DNA from: Gammaproteobacteria bacterium
Lineage (GTDB): Bacteria > Pseudomonadota > Gammaproteobacteria > Arenicellales > JAOTYS01
Length of the DNA: 32,986 bases
Reading direction: 5' to 3'
Assembly: GCA_029861795.1 (NCBI GenBank)
Contig: JAOTYS010000004.1
Coordinates: 1 to 32,986, forward strand
Shown here: positions 1-8,507 of the stretch, piece after piece
Numbering within the stretch: the stretch's first letter is position 1
Layout: every line of letters starts with the position of its first letter
The notes under the pieces: model-generated
Seen by the model: only the letters and a program-made list of their open reading frames with translations
Told to the model about the DNA's origin: nothing
Database searches by the model: none
Made by a program: the position numbers and the translations under genes

Positions 1-69
1 ATCAAGACGACAATCACCAGATTATTAAGCTAAGAGCACCACTGGCATTACCGAAACTTTAGTTGCTGC

Positions 70-519
70 CTAAGCACACCCATCGATATTCCCGAAGTTA
101 AACTCTTCGGTCCAACTAATTGTGCCTTCTGATAACTGAATCTTTACCCACCAGTGATAGTCTTTCTCGTCCGGCCCGCCGAGGATGTATTCTCCCCAGC
201 AGTCCCGCCGTGGGAACGGACAGTAGCTCTTAACTACCCCCGCCACATCTATCTCTGTTACTGTACCGCACCGCCAGATATGGGCGAACCCCTCGCCCAT
301 GTAGTCGAGCTCAAACACGATCTCGACCTGCTCGATGTTTGATGACGGTATGACTCCACTGAAACGACTACCGCAATCGGTCGCGGTCCGGGTATTGGGA
401 TCGATACACTATCCACCGATGTCATATCCCAATGCCAATTTCGAAACTGCCATGTGCAGAAACACCACCAGAAGAATGTTTCGAACAATTGATAGTGTGT
501 ATAACCCGCGAAATCTCAT
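70..519 (-). pseudogene. Small secreted cysteine-containing protein interrupted by an in-frame amber codon
   Basis: Reading the minus strand from an ATG at 519, one frame gives a basic N-terminus (MRFRGLYTLSIVR) and a hydrophobic stretch (NILLVVFLHMAVSKLALG), typical of a signal peptide. A TAG follows at 411-409. The same frame then continues without another stop to the TAG at 72-70. The downstream part is protein-like: it holds six cysteines, including the spaced YCPFPRRDC, and ends in an SH3-like stretch (WWVKIQLSEGTISWTEEF). Each half alone is odd, because one is a bare signal peptide and the other a secreted-looking domain without a leader. I infer one gene of about 149 codons broken by a nonsense change such as TGG to TAG, or by a sequencing error. 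A GTG at 318 could start a shortened 82-residue product. I do not recognise the family. Confidence 0.55.
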
Positions 520-586
520 CGCTGTTAAGTGTGTGCGGGTTGTTGCGCATTGATGCGCACGCACAGTGTTAGCCCCAATGTAACAA

Positions 587-1354
587 TTAGAAATGGGCGA
601 GGTATCCTCCGTCAACGGCTAGTATCTGGCCAGTGACATAGGATGCGGCTGGCGAGGCAAAGAACACAACTGCGCCGGCGATTTCCTTTGGGTCGCCCCA
701 ACGACCAAGGGCAGATCGTTTCTTGAGCCAGGCCGCGATATCTTTGTCAGCGACTAGATCCGCATTGGTCTGCGTAGCAAAAAAACCGGGTGCGATGGCG
801 TTGACTGTTACGCCGGACGCACCCACCTCAGCGGCAACCGCTCGGGTGAGTGCTTCGAGTCCGCCTTTGGCCGCGGTATAGGCGGCATCGCCTGCATTCG
901 CGATAGGACCAGCAATAGAGGTGATGTTAATGATTCTTCCTTCACCGCCCTCCATCATCTGTCTGGCTGCTTGCCGACACAGATTGAAAGGTGCGATGAG
1001 GTCGACCTCCATGAGGCGTCGGACCGCGTCCATTTCAAACTCGAAAAGCCCGCGTCGATCACGTATACCCACATTATTGACCAGAATATCGAGTCGTCCG
1101 TATGCGTCCCTAATTCCTTCAAATATCTTATCGACAGCTGCCTCGTCCGTAATATCGAACGGCAAGGGCGAGGCTGACCTGCCTAACGATTCGATAGACT
1201 CAACGGCAGCCTTTAGCCCCTCAAGATTTCGCCCGTTGACAAGAACATGTGCGCCTGCGCCAGCGAGCGCTTTGGCAATTTCCAGCCCTAAGCCCCGTCC
1301 GGCTCCGGTGACCAAGGCGACTTTTTCATTCAATGAAAAATCAGGTGATGTCAT
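587..1354 (-). CDS. SDR family NAD(P)-dependent oxidoreductase
   Basis: This is a classical short-chain dehydrogenase/reductase of 255 residues, the usual length. The Rossmann cofactor motif TGAGRGLG lies at residues 16-23, the NNVG motif near 93-96, and the catalytic Ser146, Tyr159 and Lys163 in the YxxxK arrangement. The C-terminal VTGQILAVDGGY is typical of the family. The NVGIRDRR stretch recalls gluconate 5-dehydrogenase-like and glucose-dehydrogenase-like members. The substrate cannot be read from sequence, but an alcohol/ketone oxidoreduction in the cytosol is expected. It runs in the same direction as the next two upstream genes, separated by a 30-base gap from the small secreted protein. 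No strong ribosome binding site precedes the ATG. Confidence 0.93.
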   Translation of the reverse strand: MTSPDFSLNEKVALVTGAGRGLGLEIAKALAGAGAHVLVNGRNLEGLKAAVESIESLGRSASPLPFDITDEAAVDKIFEGIRDAYGRLDILVNNVGIRDRRGLFEFEMDAVRRLMEVDLIAPFNLCRQAARQMMEGGEGRIINITSIAGPIANAGDAAYTAAKGGLEALTRAVAAEVGASGVTVNAIAPGFFATQTNADLVADKDIAAWLKKRSALGRWGDPKEIAGAVVFFASPAASYVTGQILAVDGGYLAHF

Positions 1355-1384
1355 AAGGATATTTAGTGTGCGATGAAATACCTA

Positions 1385-1837
1385 CTATCTCAAATCGTTG
1401 CCCACCTTCGGTTGCAATGATTGGCTAGAAGGTAATTTGGCAAGTACTTCCAAGACAAGTAACAATTTATCGGCAAACATCTCTTCAGCCACCTCAGCGT
1501 TGAAAGACCATGATTTGTGCTTGTGCACAACCACGCCGCCTATTGTGACTTCCTCAAAATTCTTTCTTTGTTTGTAACAAACCATGGAATACAGGATAGA
1601 TCTCTCACTATTCAAATACCCAATACGCCTCTTTGCCAGAATTTCAGAATTAAGATAAACACTAGCAATTGATGCCATCGCCTGATCGTAGTAAGCATGC
1701 GGCAGGATCCGCGAAGGTTCAATCTGCTTGATTGTTAGACCAATCCCTGTGTCTAAGTAGACATTCTTAACCGCGTCGTCTGACGCACCGGCGGTCGAGA
1801 TAAAAAGAAACAGCATCACGGTAATTACGTACTTCAT
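1385..1837 (-). CDS. Small secreted protein of unknown function
   Basis: The gene encodes 150 residues. The N-terminus (MKYVITVMLFLFISTAGA) is a clear Sec signal peptide with a likely cleavage after AGA-S, so the mature protein should be periplasmic or secreted. The mature part has a single visible cysteine, in MVCYKQRKNF, and no motif I recognise. A purine-rich GGTGG lies a few bases before the ATG and could act as a weak ribosome binding site. It sits between an aminotransferase and an SDR gene on the same strand, and nothing in it suggests a shared pathway. The clean signal peptide and intact length argue for a real gene. Confidence 0.75.
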   Translation of the reverse strand: MKYVITVMLFLFISTAGASDDAVKNVYLDTGIGLTIKQIEPSRILPHAYYDQAMASIASVYLNSEILAKRRIGYLNSERSILYSMVCYKQRKNFEEVTIGGVVVHKHKSWSFNAEVAEEMFADKLLLVLEVLAKLPSSQSLQPKVGNDLR

Positions 1838-1907
1838 GTGGCCACCACCAGTGTTCGAGCAGAAACCGCCGATTGCGTTGTTGACTGTGGCACTGAGGAT
1901 CGTTTGG

Positions 1908-3125
1908 TTACACCAAAAACTTCAAGCATTTTGAAAGTATGCCCATATTCTCGTCGAATGACCCAGGCTCCAGGGGTCCGAAAGAGAATCGAATGAAATG
2001 TCGATGTGGCCCGTCATTGCCGCGTCGATACATGTCACAAAGATCTCCGGGCAAAATAGCGGCCTTGTATTCGAACAACCTTTTGTTCAACTCTCGGGCG
2101 GTTAAGTTCCCCGGCAATCGACCCCAGTGATAGAAACCGCCTTCTCCGGTAAACAACTTGATACCGAGACTCTCCAAGCCCTCGCGGTAACGGTTGCGCT
2201 GTTCACCATAAAACTCCCCGACAGCTTTTCTTGCACGCCTGACGCGTTCGATATCCAGCAGCTTAGAAACATAAAGCTGTGACGGCCGGGCGACCCCACC
2301 CATGCCGATCGATGAGTAGTTGCGAAATATCTTGATGTTTTCCTCGGAGGAAATAACCCAACCGACCCGCATACCCGGCACCTGCAGACCCTTGGTTGCT
2401 GCCCCAATGACAAACAAGTTGGTTTGGTTGATATCCTCGATGTACTTGATGGCACTCTCCGGTTTCGGTAGCTGAAAAAACTCGTACGCCTCATCAATGA
2501 TTGCACCACGATCGCATTTTGAGCAAAAATCAATCAGCAATTTCAAATCTTCTCCTGCAGACGCGATCCCAGTCGGATTACATGGGTTGCTACGAATGAC
2601 AAACGAACGCCCCCGTTGTCCTGCTGCAACCGATCGGTATTCGTCAAGACCGGGTCGAAAATTGTTCTCCTGGTTACTTGGAATAATGTTGTGCTTACGC
2701 TTCAACAACCGGAGCATGTCGAAGTAGGGAGTGTACTCTGTCTCCTCAATGAGGATTTCGACGTCTTCAGCGAGAAACGCAACCGTTGCAAAAATGCCGG
2801 GTCGACCACCGGCGAAGACCGCGACATTATCTGAGCTAATACCCGCATCGTAGAACTCGTTATAGTAGTCACGAATCGCGGTAATCAGCTCATTGATACC
2901 AGTGGCCGAGGGATACTTCAGATCTTGCGCAGTAAACTCGACACGACCGGGCAGTTCCGGACCGTTAGGGAGTTGCGTTGTCAGCGGAAAGCCCTGGACC
3001 CAGGGGTGTGTGCCCGGCTCGCCCATGTAGGTTCCGGCCGAATCCAAAAAACTGAATAGAACTTCGTAGATCCCCATTGGGGGAAATTGTCTGAGTATGG
3101 GTTGACTTGCGGTATCAGCGGTCAT
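1908..3125 (-). CDS. Class I/II pyridoxal-phosphate aminotransferase
   Basis: This fold-type I PLP enzyme of 405 residues has the family's usual length. Visible landmarks are the NPCNPTG motif (residues 180-186), Asp211 in DEAYEF, which contacts the pyridine nitrogen, the cofactor lysine at about 245 in ATKGLQVPGMRVGW, and a C-terminal FIRFSFGPLE whose arginine usually binds the substrate carboxylate. It should transaminate an amino acid or a related compound in the cytosol, but the substrate is not evident. The ATG is preceded by GAGAAGGAA five or six bases upstream, which supports this start. It is not closely similar to the other aminotransferase in the window, whose Lys region reads NTFSKNWCMTGWRVGW, so this is not a recent duplicate. 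Confidence 0.92.
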   Translation of the reverse strand: MTADTASQPILRQFPPMGIYEVLFSFLDSAGTYMGEPGTHPWVQGFPLTTQLPNGPELPGRVEFTAQDLKYPSATGINELITAIRDYYNEFYDAGISSDNVAVFAGGRPGIFATVAFLAEDVEILIEETEYTPYFDMLRLLKRKHNIIPSNQENNFRPGLDEYRSVAAGQRGRSFVIRSNPCNPTGIASAGEDLKLLIDFCSKCDRGAIIDEAYEFFQLPKPESAIKYIEDINQTNLFVIGAATKGLQVPGMRVGWVISSEENIKIFRNYSSIGMGGVARPSQLYVSKLLDIERVRRARKAVGEFYGEQRNRYREGLESLGIKLFTGEGGFYHWGRLPGNLTARELNKRLFEYKAAILPGDLCDMYRRGNDGPHRHFIRFSFGPLEPGSFDENMGILSKCLKFLV

Positions 3126-3459
3126 TTATTCCTTCTCACCCTTATCTTTAAGTCCGTGAAAAATTTGCTCAAATGTTTGTCGTTAACTCGATGAGCGAGC
3201 TAGAACCGACCGATCCATCACCTGCGTGAGCGCAATTTGACGGAAATGATCTGGTTCAGAGAATAGGCTCTAGAGGTTAACATTGGCAGCTACGAAAACG
3301 GCTCATTTCGATCCGAACTTTGTCCAGATGGTGACTGATTAGCCATTGGAGTTCCCGGGGGAGAACCATATTCTGTGGCCACAAAACACTGGTCTGTCCC
3401 CGGTGCGCTCGATCTTGACCCCTGCTAAGATGGGAGCCATGTACCGGAGGCAGAAAACG
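3126..3459. other. Divergent intergenic region
   Basis: These 334 bases separate the divergent aminotransferase and PhyH genes. No coding region looks convincing here. A GC-rich imperfect palindrome (GTTC, spacer, GAAC) lies at about 3350-3365, and a good Shine-Dalgarno sequence (GGAGG, 3446-3450) precedes the PhyH gene. Promoters for both genes must lie here, but I could not pick out a convincing -35/-10 pair. Confidence 0.4.
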
Positions 3460-4299
3460 ATGGACGCAACGATCTACCAACGGGACGGCATTGTATGGCC
3501 GATCCGTGCCTTCGTCCCATCTGAGGCGGCAGACTTCGAAACGCGCTATCGCACTTTCCAGGCCAAGGCGACACGGCTAAGGGGCCGCGAGACTCACGTC
3601 AAGCCGCATCTACTGTCGACCTGGCTCAATAGCATTGTTCACAACCAGATAATCCTCGACGCGGTTGAAATGGCGTTGGGACCGGACATCTTACTGTGGG
3701 AGTCGGATTTTGCCATCAAGGAAGCTGGCAAAGGGACCTGGGTGCCGTGGCACCAGGACACCCCTTACTGGAACCTTTCGACGACTGAGGTGGTGAGTGT
3801 CTTTCTCGCATTGACGGCGTCCACGCGGGACAACGGTGCCATGAGAGTCCTACCGGGCAGCCACAAATCCGGCTCACTCGGCCGCATTAATTTTGAAGGA
3901 GATCCGCATAACGGATATCGTACAGGTCACCGCACTAGCTCAGAGGGCAACATTTTCGCCTACGACCACGTCATGAACGAGGAAATCGACGAAAGCCTCG
4001 TCCAAGACGTCGAGCTCGAACCCGGTGAGTTTTCCATTCACAATATAGAGTTGCTTCACGGTGGTGGACCCAATGAGTCAGACCGCGATCGCATCGCGCT
4101 CGTCATGCGATTCATCTCTGGACGCACCCGATGTCGCACCCCGGGCCGCGACTCGGCCATGCTGATGCGTGGTCAGTGTCACAGCGACCACTTCGACTTC
4201 GAACCGAGACCCGAATCGGATTTCTCCGCCGCGAGCCTGGCCGCGCTCGAGCGAGCAGTGAGTCGTCCGAGTGGGTTCGGAGACCGTCTGATTAGCTGA
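3460..4299 (+). CDS. Phytanoyl-CoA dioxygenase (PhyH) family Fe(II)/2-oxoglutarate oxygenase
   Basis: From the ATG at 3460 the protein has 279 residues, normal for the family. The iron-binding facial triad is visible as His98 and Asp100 in PWHQDTPYW and the distal His200 in ELLHGGGPN. An arginine a few residues later, in SDRDRIALVMR, would bind 2-oxoglutarate. PGSHKSG at about 132-138 is another family signature. These enzymes hydroxylate an organic substrate in the cytosol using O2 and 2-oxoglutarate, and substrates vary widely. The frame is open further upstream, but the start chosen here has GGAGG nine bases before it and the family-typical N-terminus RDGIVWPIRAF. It stands alone on the plus strand. 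A second, distinct PhyH gene lies at 31.8-32.6 kb. Confidence 0.92.
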   Translation: MDATIYQRDGIVWPIRAFVPSEAADFETRYRTFQAKATRLRGRETHVKPHLLSTWLNSIVHNQIILDAVEMALGPDILLWESDFAIKEAGKGTWVPWHQDTPYWNLSTTEVVSVFLALTASTRDNGAMRVLPGSHKSGSLGRINFEGDPHNGYRTGHRTSSEGNIFAYDHVMNEEIDESLVQDVELEPGEFSIHNIELLHGGGPNESDRDRIALVMRFISGRTRCRTPGRDSAMLMRGQCHSDHFDFEPRPESDFSAASLAALERAVSRPSGFGDRLIS

Positions 4300-4434
4300 C
4301 GGCAAACACCCAGTTGGTGGGGCACTGGTACGGAGGCGTCATCGTGTTCCCTACTCCCCGTCCTCAAAACCGGATGTGTGCGTCAATCAACACCGGCTTC
4401 CCATCGGCACCGCCACGAATCAATCCGCCTCGCT

Positions 4435-5331
4435 TTACTCTGTCACTCCTTTCCCTATAACTTCTTCTGCTTTCTCACGGCCGAACTCAATCATTTCAGA
4501 GGCGCGATAGAACTCAAAGAATCGACATGAGTTTCGAGGTATGGTGATGACGGCATCGGCAAAATGGGCTGCGAGTTTCAACCGGGCCACCGTGGCTTGC
4601 ATGGTTTCGAAAGATCGAGTGATGACCTCCAATAGGCCCAGGTTGTCATCCGACGTTCCCAGCGACACTTTTGATTGCAGGAGTTCGACAAACTCCTGAA
4701 CGCGTCGCTGGTAAACACCCTGAGTCGACGTTGGTGCTTTGTTCTCCGGCTCCAGGAGCGTTGGATCCGGTATGCCACTCAAGTTTACGGCGATGGTGAC
4801 ATCGGTAACATCATGCAAGGTCGGTGCAATGGGGACAGGGTTGACCAGACCGCCGTCGACCAACAACCGGCCGTCAATAGTGTGGGGAGTCAAGATTGTT
4901 GGAATGGCAATGGACGCACGGATGGCATCGAAAAGAGGGCCTTTAGACAGCCATACTTCCTTGCCGCTATCCAGATCGGTGGCCACCGCAGTGTAAGAGA
5001 TGGGTAGCTCCTCGATCTGAAAATCGCCGATGAGTTCTTTTAGCACGTTGATGACGCGCTCTCCCTTAAAAAGCCCACCCGAACGAAAAGAGAGATCGAG
5101 TAGCCTCAACACGTCTGTTCTCTGCAGAGCTTGAACCCAGTTCGAATAGACGTCGAGTTTTCCAGCGGCGTATATACCGCCGACCAGTGCGCCCATAGAA
5201 GAGCCAGCGATCGACTTGATCTCGTAGTCATGTGCCTGCAGCCATTCGATGATGCCGATGTGGGCAAGTCCCCTCGCCCCGCCACTGCCGAGGACCAGCG
5301 AAACAGTCTTGTTCGTCAGGGTCGAATCCAA
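4435..5331 (-). CDS. Patatin-like phospholipase family protein (RssA/NTE type)
   Basis: This serine lipid acyl hydrolase of 298 residues has the patatin signature complete. The oxyanion-hole loop GSGGARG is at residues 15-21, the nucleophile elbow GSSMG at 43-47 (Ser45), and the catalytic Asp159 in the DGG motif of LLVDGGLVNP. These proteins hydrolyse acyl esters, usually of phospholipids, and the bacterial RssA-like members are cytosolic or membrane-associated. There is no signal peptide. The start appears to be TTG at 5331: a TGA lies only a few codons upstream in frame, and the N-terminus up to the GSGGARG loop has normal family spacing. The C-terminal extension after about residue 200 is helical and charged. 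Confidence 0.9.
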   Translation of the reverse strand: MDSTLTNKTVSLVLGSGGARGLAHIGIIEWLQAHDYEIKSIAGSSMGALVGGIYAAGKLDVYSNWVQALQRTDVLRLLDLSFRSGGLFKGERVINVLKELIGDFQIEELPISYTAVATDLDSGKEVWLSKGPLFDAIRASIAIPTILTPHTIDGRLLVDGGLVNPVPIAPTLHDVTDVTIAVNLSGIPDPTLLEPENKAPTSTQGVYQRRVQEFVELLQSKVSLGTSDDNLGLLEVITRSFETMQATVARLKLAAHFADAVITIPRNSCRFFEFYRASEMIEFGREKAEEVIGKGVTE

Positions 5332-5466
5332 TTGAATTCAAACGCTCTCTGCATAGGGCTCATCCGACATTCGTAACTGAACTCTCTCAGAACGGAGATT
5401 TCTTTGCGGAACAGCACGGGTATTCTAGAACTCTGTCCGGCAGAACCGCGGACCAAGCGGAATTAT

Positions 5467-5478
5467 CCGTCCGGACGG
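5467..5478. repeat. Perfect 12-bp palindrome between two genes
   Basis: CCGTCCGGACGG reads the same on both strands. It lies in the 204-base gap downstream of the DUF2130 gene and upstream of the patatin gene start. A second short inverted repeat (CCTCC-GA-GGAGG) follows near 5497-5508. Neither is followed by a T tract, so a classic terminator is unlikely. An operator or chance palindrome are both possible. Confidence 0.3.
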
Positions 5479-5535
5479 TCGTCATTTTCCTTTCCGCCTC
5501 CGAGGAGGTCGCCACCTCGTACACTTCGAAATGGA

Positions 5536-6843
5536 CTATGAAAATAGATCGGTGTTTTTCTCCATACCGATTTCGTCTTCAGCGCCCACCTCTATGTCTG
5601 TATCACCTTCGAGCGCCGGTAGATCCAACGAGGGTATCGATGCCACCGAGTTGCCGGCGATCCCCTTGACCGCACCGAACATATCGATTGTATTGTTCAT
5701 AATTTTCTCGATCTGTTTTTCTCGACTTTTCCAGATTCTCAACATCGCGTTTTTTTCACGGTCAAGGGCGATTTTCAATTCAGAGAACCCCTCCACAATC
5801 GCTTCGATACGCTGACGGAACTCGACACTCGTCAGATAGCTGTACATGAGCTCCATTTTGTCTCCTTTATTCTCCTGGGCGACTCTTGCCGAATACAACT
5901 GAAGCAGCATCTCTCTAAGTGCGAAGGCCAGGCTTCCGACCTCAACAAAAGTGCACAGCCATACACCGTCTCGTTGCCCGAAGCGATCCATATCGCTGGC
6001 CATGGTTTCAGTCACAATGACTGCGATATCAGCGCCTTGTTCCACTTGATCTGCTTTTAGCTTCGCGATCCATTCGTTACTAAATGCCTTTGTGCGTTTG
6101 CTTTCGTAAATAATCTTGCCGCATTCCTGCTGCATGGAATTAACGACCGTCTGGATGACATCCGCACCGCGCACGCCTTTAGGCACTTCATCGATGCGGT
6201 CGAACGCGAACAGGGCGCTCAGTATTTCCCGTAGAGCAAGTTCCTGGACCTCACCCTGCATTTGAACGGACCCTTGTTCCGCACGACGCTTCATTTCCTC
6301 AATAAGTTTTTTCTGATCTTCAAGCTTCTTTTCGTATTCGCGGAAGCGCAGGGAAATCTTCTCCTGCTCGGCCTCGCGGACTTTCCCTTCAATATCGGCT
6401 TGGCGCTCAAGCAGCTTCTTTTCAGTCTCAAGCTGGAGCCGATCGCGCTCATCCTTGATCGCAGCTTCACGACGCAAAAGCTCAACTTCTTTGCGCTTTA
6501 GTTCCAAGTTTTCTTGCTTACGCGTGTCGATTTCCGCCTCAAGCGCTTGCAGTCTTTGCTGCAGACTTTCCTTGGCTTTCTCTGCGGCGACAGCCTCAAG
6601 TTGCCGGCATCGCTGCGCGAGCTCCTTTTCAAACAACGCGTCATGCTCGGCTTTGTCCCGTTCCAGCTTGTGACGTTCCTGCTCTAGGGTCTGTCGCTGC
6701 TGTTTTAGCACATGCCCTTGCTGCTTCGCCTTTTCCTGGTACTCTCGCTCTAGCCGCTCCAGCAACCGCTTTTGTAATGCTTCCTCAGCATTGAAGGCGT
6801 AACCGCAATTAGGGCAGGTGATCTGCGGGATGGAGTTGCTCAT
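5536..6843 (-). CDS. DUF2130 domain-containing coiled-coil protein
   Basis: The 435-residue protein has three parts. Residues 1-20 hold a half zinc-ribbon (CPNCGYAF, Cys10 and Cys13). Residues about 21-190 are a long, almost uninterrupted charged coiled coil. Residues about 195-390 are the DUF2130 domain, recognised by GEVQELALREILSALF, VPKGVRGADVIQTV and IIYESKRTKAFSNEWIAKLK. The function of DUF2130 proteins is not established. The order Glu198/Glu201, Asp228, Glu247-x-Lys249 resembles the active site of PD-(D/E)xK nucleases, so a nucleic-acid-cleaving or nuclease-derived domain is a reasonable inference. The tail ends in NTDLFS. A dispersed 21-nt repeat lies about 45 bases upstream of the start. 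Confidence 0.9.
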   Translation of the reverse strand: MSNSIPQITCPNCGYAFNAEEALQKRLLERLEREYQEKAKQQGHVLKQQRQTLEQERHKLERDKAEHDALFEKELAQRCRQLEAVAAEKAKESLQQRLQALEAEIDTRKQENLELKRKEVELLRREAAIKDERDRLQLETEKKLLERQADIEGKVREAEQEKISLRFREYEKKLEDQKKLIEEMKRRAEQGSVQMQGEVQELALREILSALFAFDRIDEVPKGVRGADVIQTVVNSMQQECGKIIYESKRTKAFSNEWIAKLKADQVEQGADIAVIVTETMASDMDRFGQRDGVWLCTFVEVGSLAFALREMLLQLYSARVAQENKGDKMELMYSYLTSVEFRQRIEAIVEGFSELKIALDREKNAMLRIWKSREKQIEKIMNNTIDMFGAVKGIAGNSVASIPSLDLPALEGDTDIEVGAEDEIGMEKNTDLFS

Positions 6844-6887
6844 AGTGCGATCCTATACACGGCGGTATGAAAGACTGTAACAAAATA

Positions 6888-6908
6888 AAAGGGGACGGAT
6901 TTATTTTT
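6888..6908 (-). repeat. 21-nt dispersed repeat, copy 1
   Basis: On the minus strand this reads AAAAATAAATCCGTCCCCTTT. A copy matching at 20 of 21 positions is found on the plus strand at 22912-22932. This copy sits 45 bases upstream of the DUF2130 start, in the same orientation as that gene. Both copies lie in non-coding DNA. Confidence 0.75.
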
Positions 6909-6911
6909 TTC

Positions 6912-7187
6912 GAGTGCAATTCGATTAATCGCACCGATACATGATGCCGGCGACGGTCAGGTTTTGGTTAAGCACGAAGGACCTCCCCGAACGCGGTACA
7001 CACTTCGATGAGGACTGGCCACCAGGTTCCAACGAGTATTGCGCGCCACCGTTGGTTACGGTGGGCAATAACAAATAGTCAGCTAGACGACGATTTCATA
7101 GACCGTCATAGCACTTCGACGAGTTGTCTCGCAGTGAGCGCCATAACCATAGCGCCCAAGGGAGAAGAACACTCTCGTTTCGAATAT
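6912..7187. other. Non-coding gap with one stem-loop
   Basis: No intact gene is visible between the repeat copy and the next minus-strand gene. A perfect 7-bp inverted repeat (CCACCGT/ACGGTGG, loop TGGTT) lies at 7046-7064. Short protein-like stretches on the plus strand are broken by stops and match nothing I know. Confidence 0.35.
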
Positions 7188-7496
7188 TTAACTAGAAGCT
7201 TGGGCCTGATTCGGCTTTCGTCCGCTCGGCGCTCGGGGTGCCTTACCCGAGTTCAGGCGTTCGTCAAGTTTGCTGGTGCATTCGTTGAGATACTCCAGCA
7301 CATCGCTTTTTTTTCCGCGACGATATCCGGTAATCGGTGATCCCGGGCTGTTGATTACGTAGCGGTACCAGTCGTTACCTGTGGCCCCATCCGGGCCGGC
7401 CGATCGCTCAAGCGATACCAGCGCGCAAGTACGCTTCTTCTTTGGCTCTTCGTCGTCTGAATTCTTTAGTGAGTGAGAAGAAATTGCTTGATTCAT
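7188..7496 (-). CDS. Small conserved protein of unknown function
   Basis: The 102-residue product starts MNQAISSHSLKNSDDEEPKKKRTCALVSLERSA. It has a basic, proline-rich C-terminus ending in RAPSGRKPNQAQASS. The middle (NDWYRYVINSPGSPITGYRRGKKSDVLEYLNEC) looks like a compact folded domain. I infer a small soluble protein. The start at 7496 is supported by AGGAAA seven bases upstream. The frame stays open further upstream, but that stretch is arginine- and threonine-rich and lacks such a site. I recall similar short proteins in other gammaproteobacteria but cannot assign a function. It is flanked by a membrane-protein gene upstream and DUF2130 downstream, each separated by more than 275 bases, so it is probably its own transcription unit. 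Confidence 0.6.
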   Translation of the reverse strand: MNQAISSHSLKNSDDEEPKKKRTCALVSLERSAGPDGATGNDWYRYVINSPGSPITGYRRGKKSDVLEYLNECTSKLDERLNSGKAPRAPSGRKPNQAQASS

Positions 7497-7748
7497 AATG
7501 GAATTTCCTAGTCTATGCGTCGTGAGCCGTGTCTTGCGCCGGGCGGGGCTCCTATCGAGAATAGTAGCGCCCGCGAGAGACATTCGGGTGGTAGGCTGAC
7601 CCCTTGGATCCGAGCGATCATGACCTGGCGCCCGGGTCAACAGAAAGTGAAGACAGACGAGAACGCGCTAAAACAGAGTATGTTGGAAGTATACCACAAT
7701 TCCGTCTGATTTGGGGCGCCCCTCGGGCCGTCCTGCAAAATCCATACC

Positions 7749-7771
7749 AAAGGGAAGTGGCGCTTCCCTTT
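7749..7771 (-). terminator. Stem-loop directly after the BPSS1780-type gene
   Basis: A perfect 9-bp inverted repeat (AAAGGGAAG / CTTCCCTTT) with a 5-base loop lies two bases after the TAA of the membrane-protein gene. There is only a short T run on the minus strand, so it is at best a weak intrinsic terminator or an mRNA-stabilising 3' hairpin. Confidence 0.5.
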
Positions 7772-7773
7772 CG

Positions 7774-8481
7774 TTACTGAGACTGAAAGATACTCTTGTA
7801 ACTACAGTAGACCGAGCAGGTAGCCCAAGGGAATAGTACCAAGAACCCCAGACCGAACGGTATCGCCGCGACAATGGCAAACACAATATAAAGGATACCG
7901 AAAATGAACAGCGGGGCGATATTCTTGAGACTGCCGTCAAAGCTGCTTTTAATGGCGGCTATGGGAGCTCCGCCCTGTAGCATGACCAGGGGCACCGCGT
8001 AGATAAATGCCATAGCCAGCGCCGCCGCGAAAACCAGAATGACAAATATTCCGAACAGCGAGCCAATACCGAACGATACGGATGCCGGATCCTGGGTAGC
8101 CATAAACTGGCCAATCATAGGTCCGCCGACTAATCCTACGCCGACAAGTCCGATGATAATTTCCGCGACCAAGAAGATGATCCCCAGAGTAATCAGGGGT
8201 GTGAACCTGGTTTTGTCTTGAAATCCTTGGAACAAATTAGCGATTTCCAAGCTCTCACCCTGGTCAAGCCGATGTGCCCCGAGCATTAGCCCTCCGCCCA
8301 GCACTGGCATAATCAGTCCAGCCGCCAGCGGACCGACAATCGGAATGAGGCTTAACGCGATGGTGATTAAACCCGTGATAACGATCAACACAATCCAAAT
8401 AATTGGGTTCTTTGCGAATAGGCGCCAGCCACAGGCGTACCAGCCCCATCCTTGACCGGCTTGAACGGAGGTTGCTTGCAT
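7774..8481 (-). CDS. BPSS1780-type polytopic membrane protein
   Basis: The protein has 235 residues. A short cytosolic start (QGWGWYACGWRLFAKNP) is followed by hydrophobic segments at about 27-47, 50-66, 95-120, 142-165 and 188-220, so it is an inner-membrane protein with five or six spans. The GWGWYACGWRLF N-terminal motif, the LGGGLMLGAHRLDQGE loop and GGAPIAAIKSSFDGSLKN match the BPSS1780 membrane-protein family, whose function is unknown. The ATG has AAGGAA eight bases upstream. A likely sigma-70 promoter with a palindrome over its -10 box lies just upstream, and a stem-loop follows the stop, so it is probably monocistronic. Confidence 0.85.
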   Translation of the reverse strand: MQATSVQAGQGWGWYACGWRLFAKNPIIWIVLIVITGLITIALSLIPIVGPLAAGLIMPVLGGGLMLGAHRLDQGESLEIANLFQGFQDKTRFTPLITLGIIFLVAEIIIGLVGVGLVGGPMIGQFMATQDPASVSFGIGSLFGIFVILVFAAALAMAFIYAVPLVMLQGGAPIAAIKSSFDGSLKNIAPLFIFGILYIVFAIVAAIPFGLGFLVLFPWATCSVYCSYKSIFQSQ

Positions 8482-8507
8482 GACTCATTCCTTGACTGAT
8501 TATTAGT

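Noticed and set aside
921..1376. Long plus-strand open frame opposite the SDR gene
   Set aside because: It is an antisense shadow; the SDR on the other strand has complete motifs and this frame is serine- and arginine-rich without a domain.
3346..3459. Upstream extension of the first PhyH gene
   Set aside because: The ATG at 3460 has GGAGG at nine bases and the proper family N-terminus; the earlier codons are unlike the family.
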